A stretch of 64,000 bases of DNA from Oceanidesulfovibrio marinus (GTDB lineage Bacteria > Desulfobacterota > Desulfovibrionia > Desulfovibrionales > Desulfovibrionaceae). The notes under the pieces are model-generated. The model made no database searches, had not been told where the DNA came from, and saw only the letters and a list, made by a program, of their open reading frames with translations. The stretch spans positions 62,001-126,000 of the forward strand of contig NZ_CP039543.1 in the NCBI RefSeq assembly GCF_013085545.1, written 5' to 3'. This document shows positions 45,352 through 54,852 of the stretch, one piece after another. Positions within the stretch are counted from its first letter, which is position 1. Each line of letters starts with the position of its first letter. The translations under genes were made by a program, and so were the position numbers.

Positions 45352-45806
45352 GAGGACCTCCTTCGGGGTCTTGATCGGCCGGGATGAATACGTGATTTCA
45401 TCGAGGCTGACAACGATTTAAGCGTCTCTCTGAATAAACTGTCAGAATGTCCGGTGCAATCGGCGTATCCCGCCGGATTTGTGCGCTCTGGAACTGTCCT
45501 ATAACAGCAGATGGCGCATCTTGGGATGTAAAAGTTATGTAAGCCCTGTTCCAGTGCGTTGTTTTCGATCTTTTTGCAATGCATGGAGCATGGCAAGCCG
45601 TTGAAGCACCATGCCCGATTCGGGGACATATCAATACGGCCCCTGGCTCCGGATGTGCATGATATCCGGGCGCGCCTGAGATCACCACGCGCTTCAGACA
45701 GAGACGCATGGCCATGGCGCCCGGGACCACTGCCCCCCATAGAAAAAGCCGGCCTCCCAATAGGGGAGACCGGCTCATCATATCAACGAGTTATGTGCGC
45801 CTGGGC
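45352..45806. other. Gene-free stretch upstream of the 45351 gene
   Basis: These 455 bases hold the promoter of the leftward hypothetical gene on the left and the cytochrome terminator on the right (45743-45775). Small frames such as 45559-45888 have no ribosome-binding site or recognisable content. A CTGACA box with a TAAAT element 19 bases downstream (minus strand, around 45410-45450) is a weak promoter candidate. Nothing else is seen. Confidence 0.4.
45743..45775 (-). terminator. Rho-independent terminator of the cytochrome c3 gene
   Basis: On the minus strand arms AGCCGGTCTCCCC and GGGAGGCCGGCT (one bulge, loop TATT) lead into TTTTT. It lies 31 bases past the cytochrome stop at 45807. 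Confidence 0.9.
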
Positions 45807-46211
45807 TTATTTGGGGTGGCAGGCGGAGCCCATGCAGCCCGTCAGCTTCTTCTTGAGTTCCTTGTCGCTGCCGGCGGTCTCGACGTGACAGGACATGCAG
45901 GTTTCCTTGACGCCGGCCTTGCGGTTGTGGACAACCTTGTACCAGGAGAGATCGGCGGCTTTGTCGGTGGCGCTGTGGCAGCCTTCGGTCACGCAGCTGG
46001 CATACTGCTTGTCGCCTTCCTGGTGGTGGCAGGTGGTGCAGTCCACGGAGGCGTGCGAGGTATGGTTGAAGGTGACCTTGTAGCCCTTTGCATCATCGGT
46101 GTGGTCAAGCACGAGACCATCTGCCGGGGCGTCCTCGGCGTAGATGGACGGGAGGGCAAATGCCAGTACCAGGGCGGCCGCCGTCAGGCAGACCAGAAGG
46201 GATTTTTTCAT
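45807..46211 (-). CDS. cycA: Periplasmic tetraheme cytochrome c3
   Basis: The product has 134 residues; AAGGAG precedes the ATG at 46211. A signal peptide ([20 protein letters not shown], then YAED) ends near 25. Four heme sites follow in the class III order: [20 protein letters not shown] and CMGSACHP, giving CXXCH, CX4CH, CXXCH, CX4CH. Extra His residues in [10 protein letters not shown] and KVVHNRK can serve as distal ligands, so all hemes should be bis-His. Size and motif order are those of type I cytochrome c3, the periplasmic electron carrier between hydrogenases or formate dehydrogenases and transmembrane complexes in sulfate reducers. It has its own terminator and is a marker for a Desulfovibrio-like host. 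Confidence 0.96.
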   Translation of the reverse strand: MKKSLLVCLTAAALVLAFALPSIYAEDAPADGLVLDHTDDAKGYKVTFNHTSHASVDCTTCHHQEGDKQYASCVTEGCHSATDKAADLSWYKVVHNRKAGVKETCMSCHVETAGSDKELKKKLTGCMGSACHPK

Positions 46212-46371
46212 GCCGCATTCTCCTTGCCAATCGCTAATTAGGTTGCACGAGCTCGAAAACGAAACCTTTCCAGAAAAATCGACGCGCCCCGTAACTAGCA
46301 GCGCCGCCAGAGCTATACTCTGTGCCTCTGTATTATAATTTGGTGTAATAGCATGGAAGCACGGACGAATG

Positions 46372-48387
46372 TCAAGAGAAAGACGTGTCACCGTATATAG
46401 GTATGGATACGGTAACGCGGGTGTATTCGTGCTCCTTGCTGGCGATGTCGAGCCGGCCGCCGTGCCCCTTGACGATGGCATGGGTGATGGACAGGCCGAG
46501 GCCCGTGCCCTCGTTGTGCGGCTTCAGGCTGAAGAAGGGCGAAAGGATGCGGTTCATGGCCGATTCGGGGATGCCGTACCCATTGTCCGTGATCGAAATA
46601 TCCACGAACGCTTCGCTGTTGTGCAACGCGGTCCGCGCCTCGATGCGGATGAGCGGGTCCGGCCTCGGCGTCTGGCCATGCGTCACCGCGTGCAGCGCGT
46701 TGTTCAGTATGTTCAGCAGCACCTGGCGGATCTCGTGGGCGCGGGCCCGGATGCGGGGCAGAGTGTCGTCCACCTGGATATCCACGGCGACCCGGCCGCG
46801 ATTGACGCCGCCTTCGAGAAGCTGCAATGCGTCGTCCACCACCTCGCGCACCTGCACGGGCTCGAACTGCTCGGACCGCGACCGTGAGAACGCCAGCAGC
46901 TTGGCCACGATGCGGCTGACACGCTCCCCTTCGTGGATGATCTTGGCCGCGAGATCATGGCAGGGGCCGTCGGCCAGCTCGTCGTGGATGATCTCGGCGT
47001 AGTTGACGATGCCGTTGAGCGGGTTGTTGATCTCGTGCGCCACCCCGGCCGCCAGCTCGCCCAGCGAGGCAAGCTGCCCGGCGCGGAGGGACTCCGCCTC
47101 CAAACGCTTCCTGTCGCTCACGTCGGTGCGAATGGCGCATGCCGCAAAGGCCGCCCCGTACTCGTTGAACAGGGGAAAGGCCGTGGTCATGTAGGTGCGC
47201 ACCTCGCCCTCCACGGTAAAGGACTCCTCGTCGGCCATCGGCTTGCGTTCAGCCAGCGCCTGATCCTCCAGCACGCTCAGAACCTGCGCGTTCTCCTGCC
47301 CGTACACCTCTGCGCGCGAGAGCCCGGCGATATCCGTCCGGCCGGCCGCAAAGAGCAGCATGAAGTGCAGGTTGGCCATGATGAACCGGCCATCCGAGTT
47401 CACAAGGCTGATGGCGGACGGCGAGTGGTCCAGAATTCCCTGGAGCCGTTTGTGACTCTCACGCATTGCCGCCTCGGCCGCCTTGCGCTCCTCGATCTCC
47501 CGCTTCAGCTCCCGGTTGGAGCGGTCCAGGTCCATGGTCCGGCGCTCCACGCGCTCTTCGAGTTCGGCCTTGGCTCTGGAAAGCGCCGCCTCGGCCTGGG
47601 TGCGGTTTTCCACCTCCTGCTTCAGGCGCGTGACGTTGCTTTCCATGGACTCGGCCATCTCGTTGAAGCCATGGGCCATCCAGCCGAGCTCGTCCCTGCG
47701 TATCGGCGACAGCAGCGGAATGCGGGCGCTCAGATCGCCGCCGGTCAGGCGCTCCATCACGGCCATATTCTGCCTGAGCCGGGAAAAGACGAGCCGGCGG
47801 AAGCTGACGAGGAGCGCCAGCGAGGTGACGATGCCGCCCAGGGCGGAGCCCAGGAGAAGCACCAGAAAGAACTCGTGGCTTTGCTGCGAGACGCGGCTCT
47901 TGTCCACCCGCAGAAACGTGTAGACAAAGGCGGCGCCGTCGGCCGCGTTGAGCACCGGGAAGACCGCGATGATTTCGTGGCGTCCGTCGTGTTTGATGGT
48001 GTGCGTAAACCCGCCGTTGCGCGCCTGGGTGAACCATTCCGGGTCGAGGCTCGGGACGGACCGGATATCACGGCCCACCAGAGAGGGGTCCGTGGCGTTG
48101 AAGATGATCCCCGTGAATCCGACGACCATGGCTTCCTCGAAACCCTTGCCCACCAGACGCCCCACAAGATCCTTGTCGCCCAGGGCGTCGTAGGCCAGGG
48201 CCCCGCTGGAGACCAGCCTGGTGACGGCGCGGATGCGCTGCCCCAGCTCTTTTTCCATCTGCCGGTCGTGGATTTGCAGATACAAGAGACCTACCAGGAA
48301 AAAGATCACCACCTCCACGCATACCACGATAAGGCTGACCCGGAAGGCCAGACTGCGGCGGGAGAAGGGGCGTGGAGGAGAGACCAT
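46372..48387 (-). CDS. Membrane sensor histidine kinase (HAMP-PAS)
   Basis: The product has 671 residues. Membrane helices at about 16-38 ([20 protein letters not shown]) and 173-198 ([20 protein letters not shown]) enclose a periplasmic sensor of about 135 residues. HAMP ([20 protein letters not shown]), a coiled coil, a PAS domain (about 310-420, [20 protein letters not shown]), HisKA with His451 in [12 protein letters not shown], and HATPase ([28 protein letters not shown]) follow. There is no receiver domain. It starts 6 bases after the stop of the solute-binding protein gene, so the two are co-transcribed. The binding protein may present a ligand to this kinase. No response regulator is adjacent. 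Confidence 0.92.
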   Translation of the reverse strand: MVSPPRPFSRRSLAFRVSLIVVCVEVVIFFLVGLLYLQIHDRQMEKELGQRIRAVTRLVSSGALAYDALGDKDLVGRLVGKGFEEAMVVGFTGIIFNATDPSLVGRDIRSVPSLDPEWFTQARNGGFTHTIKHDGRHEIIAVFPVLNAADGAAFVYTFLRVDKSRVSQQSHEFFLVLLLGSALGGIVTSLALLVSFRRLVFSRLRQNMAVMERLTGGDLSARIPLLSPIRRDELGWMAHGFNEMAESMESNVTRLKQEVENRTQAEAALSRAKAELEERVERRTMDLDRSNRELKREIEERKAAEAAMRESHKRLQGILDHSPSAISLVNSDGRFIMANLHFMLLFAAGRTDIAGLSRAEVYGQENAQVLSVLEDQALAERKPMADEESFTVEGEVRTYMTTAFPLFNEYGAAFAACAIRTDVSDRKRLEAESLRAGQLASLGELAAGVAHEINNPLNGIVNYAEIIHDELADGPCHDLAAKIIHEGERVSRIVAKLLAFSRSRSEQFEPVQVREVVDDALQLLEGGVNRGRVAVDIQVDDTLPRIRARAHEIRQVLLNILNNALHAVTHGQTPRPDPLIRIEARTALHNSEAFVDISITDNGYGIPESAMNRILSPFFSLKPHNEGTGLGLSITHAIVKGHGGRLDIASKEHEYTRVTVSIPIYGDTSFS

Positions 48388-48393
48388 GGGCCG

Positions 48394-50325
48394 TCAGTTC
48401 TGCACAGGTGGAATCGTGTAGTACTGCGAGGGATTGGTAGGGGCCGGCGTGGGGTACGACCAGCCATAGGGCATCAGCTCCGGCACGTTGTGGAAGTTGT
48501 TCCGCACCAGGCCGTAGCCGTGCTCCCGCAGGAACAGGCCGATGGCGTAGAACTGCTCCTCCGCGATATCCAGAATGGCGTTCATGATTCTGGTCTGTTC
48601 GGCCGGGCTGCCCGTGGACTTGAGGTCGTCGTACAGATTGAGCTGCTCCATGACCCGGGGCGGCGGACGCATGGCCATCGGATTATCGTGGTCCGTCTGC
48701 CACAGCACCCAGGCCACACCGTAGACCGCCTCGATGTTGCTGGGGAGATAGAACTGGTTCTCCAGTAAAACGTCCAGTCCCCCCTCGGCGCCAACAAAGA
48801 GGGCGTCGTGGCGGTTGGTGTCCTTGAGAGCATACTCCTCGGAACGGCTCACCACGCGGACGGTCACGTCCAGGCCCAGCTCACGCCAGCCCTGTACGAT
48901 CGGCTTCAGCAGGGGCAGGTACGGCGTCTGGCACAGCACCTCGAAGGCCAGCGGGCTGCCGTCCGGCAGCATGCGGATGGAGGTTTCCGGGTTCCGGGCC
49001 AGTCCCAGGCCGTCCAGCAGCGAGCCGGCAAGCGCCGGATCGTACTCCAGGTACTGGGTGGCCATGCGCTCCCTGTAGAACGGCGACTCCGGCCGCGGTG
49101 CAACCTGGTACGGCTGGAGGATTTCAGGCTGCTGCTGCATGGCGATGAGCGCGGCGCGGTCGATGCCGTGGGAGAGGGCGCGCCGGAAGTCCAGCTCATC
49201 GAATATCTTGCGCAGAACAGGGTCGCGGTGGGTCATGTTCAGGCACACGGTGTAGGTGCTGGAGCGGCTGGGCAGGGTCCGGAAGAAGTGGTAGCCGCCG
49301 TCGGCCATATGCTTCTCCAGCAACCGTCGGTTGCCCTCCTCGGCGATGTGCCGGTTCTGCATGTCTATCTCGCCGGCGGCAGCCATGCGTTCCAGACCTG
49401 TCTGATCGGTGATGGCGAAGTGCAGCTCGTCGATGTACGGCAGCTGCCGGCCCAGGGCGTCCACCTTCCAGTAATACGGATTGCGGTGCGCGGTCAGCTC
49501 CGTGCTCTTTTCGGTGTACCCCGTGTCCTGCACCCAGGGATGCAGAGTGGGCAGATCAGGGTTCCGGAACCGGCTCGGATCGTCGTAGTTGCCCACGGCG
49601 CCGAATTTTTTGGCAAAGAGCGCCGTCCAGTCTGCCACGCCTTCCTTCTTGCACAGCGCCTCCACGTCCGGGTTGTAGCGCGGCATGAACTGCGAAAGGT
49701 AGTGCATGGGGTAGCTTGTGGGCTCTGCGCCCAGGGGATGGGCCAGCCGCCGGAGGAACAGGCCGTACGGCTTGTCGAACACGAAATCCAAGCAGAACTC
49801 GTCCACCACCTCCACACTGACGGGCCTGCCGCCTGCGGTCAGCCACTCCGGTGGAGACTTTGTCAGATCAGGATTCATGAGCACATCCTCATACCAGAAC
49901 AGGATGTCGCGCGCGGTGAAGGGCTCGCCGTCGGACCAGCGCATGCCTGGACGCAGCCGGAAGCGGTAGCGTGTGTACTCCTCGTTGGGGGTGACTGACG
50001 CTGCAATGTTCGGAATGACGCGCGCCCAGAGCGGATCCCAGCGCACGAGATTTTCGTAGCCCATGGTACGGATGATCAGGGCGTGGTCGCGGTTGCCGCG
50101 CATGCCCATGCGCCAGACGCCGCCGTACCGGCCGGGGCGTTGTATGGCGCGAACGAGCAGCGGCGTGGTGGGCAGCCGTTCGTGCGCCGGGGGCAGGTCG
50201 CCGCTACGAACCAGGGCCGCCAGGGACGGCGCCTGATCAAAACCGGCCGCGCGGCTCTCCCTGCCGGCAAACAGGACAAGCAGCACGGCAAGGATGATAC
50301 AGCAACGAACAATGCGAAAAAGCAT
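48394..50325 (-). CDS. Extracellular solute-binding protein, family 5
   Basis: The product has 643 residues from the ATG at 50325 (GGAG upstream). A signal peptide (MLFRIVRCCIILAVLLVLFA, then SRAAG) ends near 27; there is no lipobox. Family 5 (peptide/nickel/oligosaccharide-binding) features are SVTPNEEYTRYRFRLRPGMR then WSDGEPFTARDILFWYEDVL, and a late LDFRRALSHGIDRAALIAM. The full two-lobe length is present. The frame is open far upstream, but only this start has signal peptide and ribosome-binding site. No permease or ATPase genes accompany it; instead a sensor kinase follows, suggesting a sensing rather than uptake role. Ligand unknown. Confidence 0.9.
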   Translation of the reverse strand: MLFRIVRCCIILAVLLVLFAGRESRAAGFDQAPSLAALVRSGDLPPAHERLPTTPLLVRAIQRPGRYGGVWRMGMRGNRDHALIIRTMGYENLVRWDPLWARVIPNIAASVTPNEEYTRYRFRLRPGMRWSDGEPFTARDILFWYEDVLMNPDLTKSPPEWLTAGGRPVSVEVVDEFCLDFVFDKPYGLFLRRLAHPLGAEPTSYPMHYLSQFMPRYNPDVEALCKKEGVADWTALFAKKFGAVGNYDDPSRFRNPDLPTLHPWVQDTGYTEKSTELTAHRNPYYWKVDALGRQLPYIDELHFAITDQTGLERMAAAGEIDMQNRHIAEEGNRRLLEKHMADGGYHFFRTLPSRSSTYTVCLNMTHRDPVLRKIFDELDFRRALSHGIDRAALIAMQQQPEILQPYQVAPRPESPFYRERMATQYLEYDPALAGSLLDGLGLARNPETSIRMLPDGSPLAFEVLCQTPYLPLLKPIVQGWRELGLDVTVRVVSRSEEYALKDTNRHDALFVGAEGGLDVLLENQFYLPSNIEAVYGVAWVLWQTDHDNPMAMRPPPRVMEQLNLYDDLKSTGSPAEQTRIMNAILDIAEEQFYAIGLFLREHGYGLVRNNFHNVPELMPYGWSYPTPAPTNPSQYYTIPPVQN

Positions 50326-50508
50326 GAGCGCTCCGGAATGCTGATAGTTTTCGCGTGCGACTCTATGCAAAACAGGAGGATACGGCAACGAACCGTGGGC
50401 TCGTGTGCTGTGTTTTCCGCACCGCAATGTACTTTCAAGCGGATTTGTGTGTATATTGGGCATATCCAAAACCAGATTGCTCACCCGCAGCCGCAGGAGG
50501 CAAGTCTC

Positions 50509-51321
50509 ATGGCATATTCCGCAAAAGCGATGGTTGTTACGGCGTTGGCTTTGGGCGTGGTCCTCTCTCAAAGCGTGCCCCCGGCGCGCGCCGAGGTGGT
50601 CATGGAAACAGTGGACTACGAGCAGGGCGGCCAGACGCTCGAAGGGGTGCTGGCCTACGACGACGCCATTTCCGGGCCGCGGCCCGGCGTGGTCATTTTC
50701 CACGCCTGGTACGGTCCGCGGGAGCACGAGATGAACACGGCCCGGCGTCTGGCGGAGCTGGGCTACACCGCGCTGGTGGCCGACGTGTACGGCAAGGGCG
50801 TGCGCGCCGCGAACAGTGAGGAGGCCGCCAAGCTGGCCAAATCCTTTTATGCGGACCGCGAGCTGATGCAGGCCCGGGCCCTGGCCGCGGTGGAGACCTT
50901 GCGGGAGAGCAGCCTGACCGACCCGGGGCGGCTCTTCGCCATCGGCTACTGCTTCGGCGGAGCCGTGGTCCTGGAAGGCGCACGCGCCGGCGCAAACCTC
51001 CTCGGCGTGGTCAGCATCCACGGCAGCCTGAGCACGCCGCATCCCGCCATGATGAGCAACTTCCACGGCTCCGTGCTCGCATTGCATGGCGCGGACGATC
51101 CCGTGGTCCCGCCCGAGGATGTGCGCGCATTCCAGAAAGAGCTCACGGACGCCGGCGTGGATTGGGTGTTCACGACCTACGGCAACGCCGTGCACGCCTT
51201 TACCGACGAGACCGCGGATACGGAAGGGGCGCGCTACAATCCCATTGCAGCCAAACGCGCCTGGCGCGACATGCTGGCCTTTTTTCAGGAGTTGCTGGAG
51301 CGCAGCGGCGGCACGGATTAG
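50509..51321 (+). CDS. Exported dienelactone hydrolase family protein
   Basis: The product has 270 residues; AGGAGG lies before the ATG at 50509. A signal peptide (AMVVTALALGVVLSQSVPPA, RAEV) ends near 28. The catalytic triad of the family is present: Cys148 in GYCFGG, Asp197 in GADDPVVPP and His229 in AVHAFTD. GVVIFHAWYGPREHE is the conserved strand and loop. Dienelactone hydrolases open lactones or esters by a Cys-based alpha/beta hydrolase mechanism; exported members have unknown substrates. It is transcribed away from the solute-binding protein gene across a 183-base gap. Confidence 0.88.
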   Translation: MAYSAKAMVVTALALGVVLSQSVPPARAEVVMETVDYEQGGQTLEGVLAYDDAISGPRPGVVIFHAWYGPREHEMNTARRLAELGYTALVADVYGKGVRAANSEEAAKLAKSFYADRELMQARALAAVETLRESSLTDPGRLFAIGYCFGGAVVLEGARAGANLLGVVSIHGSLSTPHPAMMSNFHGSVLALHGADDPVVPPEDVRAFQKELTDAGVDWVFTTYGNAVHAFTDETADTEGARYNPIAAKRAWRDMLAFFQELLERSGGTD

Positions 51322-51738
51322 CGCCGATCGGACCGATAGCCGGTTTTTTATCACAACATCTCAGTATAATTCACGATAGATTGATATTCGCGCCGCAGGG
51401 CGTACACCCCGATAACAAGGAGGAGTTGACCAATGCGGCCGGGCACTGTAGGGGCGCTGTAGCTTTGTGTTGCAAACATCGGAAAACAGTACAGACCGCG
51501 GCCGGTCGGAAACGCACGCGCCGCCGCGCCGCCTGGAAGAACCCGATGTAGCGACGCGCTGTCCGGTTGTCCGGTTGGCCGGAAAGTCCTGGAGGATCGC
51601 ATGTCCGGGTTCATTGCGCATGGCTGGGCGCCCGCGGCCCCATGCGCCCCGTAACCGGTGCCGGCGGCTCAGCTTGGGCCGTGTTTCGCCGCAGCTTCAG
51701 AACGTAGACGATAAACCAAACCATACGGGATAGTTTCG
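51322..51738. other. Gene-free stretch with a strong ribosome-binding site and nine-codon frame
   Basis: Just after the hydrolase stop is a weak ACCG/CGGT hairpin followed by six T residues (about 51329-51348), perhaps a terminator. At 51417-51425 AAGGAGGAG lies an ideal distance before ATG 51433, but the frame ends after nine codons at TAG 51462 (MRPGTVGAL). The rest to 51738 shows no supported gene. It could be a leader peptide, a small peptide gene or a decayed gene. Confidence 0.4.
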
Positions 51739-52479
51739 ATGTCATTAGTCTTTTGGGGATGGCTTCTCGTGGCGGGTGGAGCGACCATTGTGCTCGCCGA
51801 CATGGTGTCCGACGAACGGCGCGGCGCGTTTCGCGGCTGGCTGGGCCGGCGTATCCAGGTGCTCAGGTCGCCTGCGGCGGTGCTGCGCGTGCTGGGCTCC
51901 ATGTTGGCCAAGGACGCTCGCCAGGCCAGAAGCTCCACCGAGGACGAACCCGCCCTGGAGTCTGGAGAAAAGGTCGGGTTCCGCGACTACCTGCTGCTGC
52001 TCAACCCCTACTCGGGCAGCGGACGCTCGCTCTTCTTCCTCGCCGTCATCTTTGCCGGAACACTCTTCTCCCTTTCGCTCATCATCGCCTGGCTTTTCGA
52101 GCAGAACTTCTTCATCGCCAACCGCACCAGCGTGTTCTACGCCTCGCTCATCTTCTCGGTGCTCATCCTGGTGCTGGGGCTGCTCATGCGTTTTGTCCGG
52201 GCCGGGCGACCCTTGTCACGCGTGCTGTCCGCCGCGTTCGTCGCCTCGCTGGTACTCAACCCCCTTGTGCTCGCCGTGGGGCTCGCCCTCCTCATAGTGG
52301 CGCTGGTCGTGTTGGTGGTCTGCCCGTGGATAGTGGCCGGCGCGCTGGGCGCCGTGTGGTTGGTGCTCGCCGCCGTAGGCAAGGCCAGGGGCGGCTCCCT
52401 GAAACATCTGGGGCCGCGCGCCGTGGCGCTGGGGCTCATAGCTCTCGGGCTGATCCTGCAGCTCTTGGGCGGGGGGTGA
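51739..52479 (+). CDS. Hypothetical multi-pass membrane protein
   Basis: The product has 246 residues with about six hydrophobic helices: LVFWGWLLVAGGATIVLADM at the start, SLFFLAVIFAGTLFSLSLII, YASLIFSVLILVLGLLM, AFVASLVLNPLVLAVGLALL, VVLVVCPWIVAGALGAVWLV and AVALGLIALGLILQLLGGG. A charged cytoplasmic part (about 25-90) lies between the first two. The start has only a weak ribosome-binding site. It sits 31 bases before the diguanylate cyclase gene, same strand, and may be co-transcribed. No family is recognised. Confidence 0.7.
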   Translation: MSLVFWGWLLVAGGATIVLADMVSDERRGAFRGWLGRRIQVLRSPAAVLRVLGSMLAKDARQARSSTEDEPALESGEKVGFRDYLLLLNPYSGSGRSLFFLAVIFAGTLFSLSLIIAWLFEQNFFIANRTSVFYASLIFSVLILVLGLLMRFVRAGRPLSRVLSAAFVASLVLNPLVLAVGLALLIVALVVLVVCPWIVAGALGAVWLVLAAVGKARGGSLKHLGPRAVALGLIALGLILQLLGGG

Positions 52480-52510
52480 TGCCCCGTTCCGTGATTTGAA
52501 AGGAGGTTAA

Positions 52511-54841
52511 ATGGAAGCGCGCAAAGCCGCTTACGACATCCTGGACGAGAAGATTACGCCCTTGGTCTGGCGGCGGTTTCTTGCGTACTTCATCCCCACA
52601 GCCGCCGTGCTCGTTCTCCTGGCTCACTGGTTTCTCACATCGCAGTTCGACGAGGCGGAGCGGCTGACTGCAGCCAACGAGCGCACCACTGTTCTGTTGG
52701 AGCGCCAGTTCTTCGAGGACGAGATCGCCGCCTTGGCGGCGGATGTCCGCTTTCTTTCTGACTACGCCACCGGATGCCTTGAGATGAAGGAGCTGGCGGT
52801 CTGTCCGCGCGAGCTCCGCAAGGCCTTCATGCTCTTTGCCAAAGAGCATCCCACTTATTTTCAGATGATCCTGCTGGACGTCTCGGGCCAGGAGCTCCTG
52901 CACGTCGAAAACGTCAACGGCAGAAACGTGGGCATGTCGGCGAGCGGCTTGCGTTCGCAGGCTGCCAGCCCGTGGTATGTAAGCGCCTTGGAGTACAGCC
53001 CGCGCGTCTGGATATCATCCATCAAGTTCAGTGACGGCGCCAATGGCCTCAGCCCCGGAACGCCGATGCTGCACGCTTCCCGGGCGATTCTCGATGAGGA
53101 TGGGCGCACGCTCGGCGTTGTGGTGATCGGCTACGACGGCTCCATGATCCTGCAGATGATCGCGCAGCACGAGCTCGCCTCGACCGGCTGGCATTACCTG
53201 TTCCGGAGTAAAGGGCCCAAGCTGCGCGGTCCGACGCTTGGCAAGGAGTCTTCCGGCGATCTGTCGGAAACGTTCCCCGAGCTCTGGAGTGACATCTCCC
53301 GCAGCAAATCCGGCACGCGCGTCACCAAAAACGGGCTGTTCGCCTATGAAACGGTGTGCTCCACGGCGGATAAGAACGTTGTGTCCAGGGTGCTGCCCGT
53401 GCTGGATGAATGCTGGGTCATCGTGAACCACGTTCCGTGGGCTGCCATCGTTCCGGCATGGCTCGACTACGCGCCGTGGGTAGGTGGTGCGGCGCTGTTG
53501 CTTGTCGCCGCCGGCATGTGGACGTGGGCGCGCACCATGGTGCGTCGTCATCAGGCCGAAAAGGCGCTGCGCATGAGCGAAGAGCGGATGCGCACCATTG
53601 TTGAAGCGGCCGGCGTGTTCATCTGGGAAACGGACGACAAGGGCGTTATTACGTATATCTCGGATATGGTGCGCGAGGTGCTGGGCTATGCGCCGGAGGA
53701 GCTGATTGGCCAGACGCTCACGATGCTCATGCCTGCGGACAAGGTGTCGGAGTACTCGGAGTTCTTCCTCCACGCCGTTGCGCGCAAGCTGTCGTTCCGC
53801 CACCGGGAGGTGGACGGCCTGACAAAGGACGGCCGCCGTATCCATCAGGCGTTGAGCGCCGTGCCGGTCGAGGATGAATCCGGCCGGCTAATCGGGTATC
53901 GCGGATCCACCGTGGACGTCACCCGGCGCAAGAAGGCCCAGGAGGAGCTGCGCGAGAGCGAGCGCAAGGCCCGGGCCATGCTCGAAGCCTCGCACGACGC
54001 CATGATCGTCATCGACGGCAACGGCTCGGTTCAGTTCTGGAACCACGCGGCCGAGAATATGTTTGGCTACTTGGAGGCCGAGGCGCTGGGCATGGACGTG
54101 CATGTGCTGGTGGTCGAAGAGGAGGACCGCAAAAGGGCCGATGCGGGGACGGCGCATTTCGCCAAAACCGGGGAAGGCCCCATCGTGGGCAGCATCGGCG
54201 AGTTCCAGGCGCGGCGCAAGGACGGCACGGTGTTCCCTGTGGAGCACGCCGTGGCCGCGTTCCGGATGCACGGCGCCTGGTACGCCGTGGGCAGCGTGCG
54301 CGACAAGACCGAGCAGAAAGAGGCGGAGAAGGAGCTGCAACGGCTGGCGACCACGGACAGCCTCACCGGCCTGGCCAACCGCAGGCACTTCTTTGATGGC
54401 TGCCGCAAGGAGATCGAGCGCCACAAGCGCTATGGCGTCGCCGTGTCCCTGCTGATGCTCGACGTGGATTTATTCAAGAAAATCAATGACACCTGGGGAC
54501 ACGACACCGGCGACCGCGTGTTGAAGGAGGTCGCCGCCCATATGCTCCTGACCCTGCGCGACGTGGATCTGTGCGGCCGCATCGGCGGCGAGGAGTTCGC
54601 CGTGCTGCTGCCGGAGACGGATCTGCAGGGGGCGGCGGAAGCGGCGGAGCGGGTGCGCGCTTCCCTGGAGAACATCTGCTTTATCCTGGAGGAGGGCGCG
54701 CGTGTGTGCGTCACGGCCAGCCTGGGCGTTGCAGAGATGGGCGGCAGCGAGGATACGCTCCAGGAGCTGATCAAACGCGCGGACGACGCCCTCTACGAGG
54801 CCAAGGAAACCGGCCGCAACAAGGTCGTGGTCAAGGCGTAG
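52511..54841 (+). CDS. Membrane diguanylate cyclase with Cache-like sensor and two PAS domains
   Basis: The product has 776 residues; AAGGAGG precedes the ATG. Order: helix 1 (about 23-44, RFLAYFIPTAAVLVLLAHWF); a periplasmic Cache-like sensor (about 45-310); helix 2 (about 317-337, GGAALLLVAAGMWTWARTMV); two PAS domains with PAC tails (about 350-470 and 485-605); and GGDEF (about 610-775). The active-site motif is GGEEF at 692-696, preceded by LDVDLFKKINDTWGHDTGD for GTP binding, so the cyclase should be active. No RxxD inhibitory site is seen just before it. It makes cyclic di-GMP in response to an external signal; no effector is adjacent. Confidence 0.94.
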   Translation: MEARKAAYDILDEKITPLVWRRFLAYFIPTAAVLVLLAHWFLTSQFDEAERLTAANERTTVLLERQFFEDEIAALAADVRFLSDYATGCLEMKELAVCPRELRKAFMLFAKEHPTYFQMILLDVSGQELLHVENVNGRNVGMSASGLRSQAASPWYVSALEYSPRVWISSIKFSDGANGLSPGTPMLHASRAILDEDGRTLGVVVIGYDGSMILQMIAQHELASTGWHYLFRSKGPKLRGPTLGKESSGDLSETFPELWSDISRSKSGTRVTKNGLFAYETVCSTADKNVVSRVLPVLDECWVIVNHVPWAAIVPAWLDYAPWVGGAALLLVAAGMWTWARTMVRRHQAEKALRMSEERMRTIVEAAGVFIWETDDKGVITYISDMVREVLGYAPEELIGQTLTMLMPADKVSEYSEFFLHAVARKLSFRHREVDGLTKDGRRIHQALSAVPVEDESGRLIGYRGSTVDVTRRKKAQEELRESERKARAMLEASHDAMIVIDGNGSVQFWNHAAENMFGYLEAEALGMDVHVLVVEEEDRKRADAGTAHFAKTGEGPIVGSIGEFQARRKDGTVFPVEHAVAAFRMHGAWYAVGSVRDKTEQKEAEKELQRLATTDSLTGLANRRHFFDGCRKEIERHKRYGVAVSLLMLDVDLFKKINDTWGHDTGDRVLKEVAAHMLLTLRDVDLCGRIGGEEFAVLLPETDLQGAAEAAERVRASLENICFILEEGARVCVTASLGVAEMGGSEDTLQELIKRADDALYEAKETGRNKVVVKA

Positions 54842-54852
54842 CCGGCGGTCTG

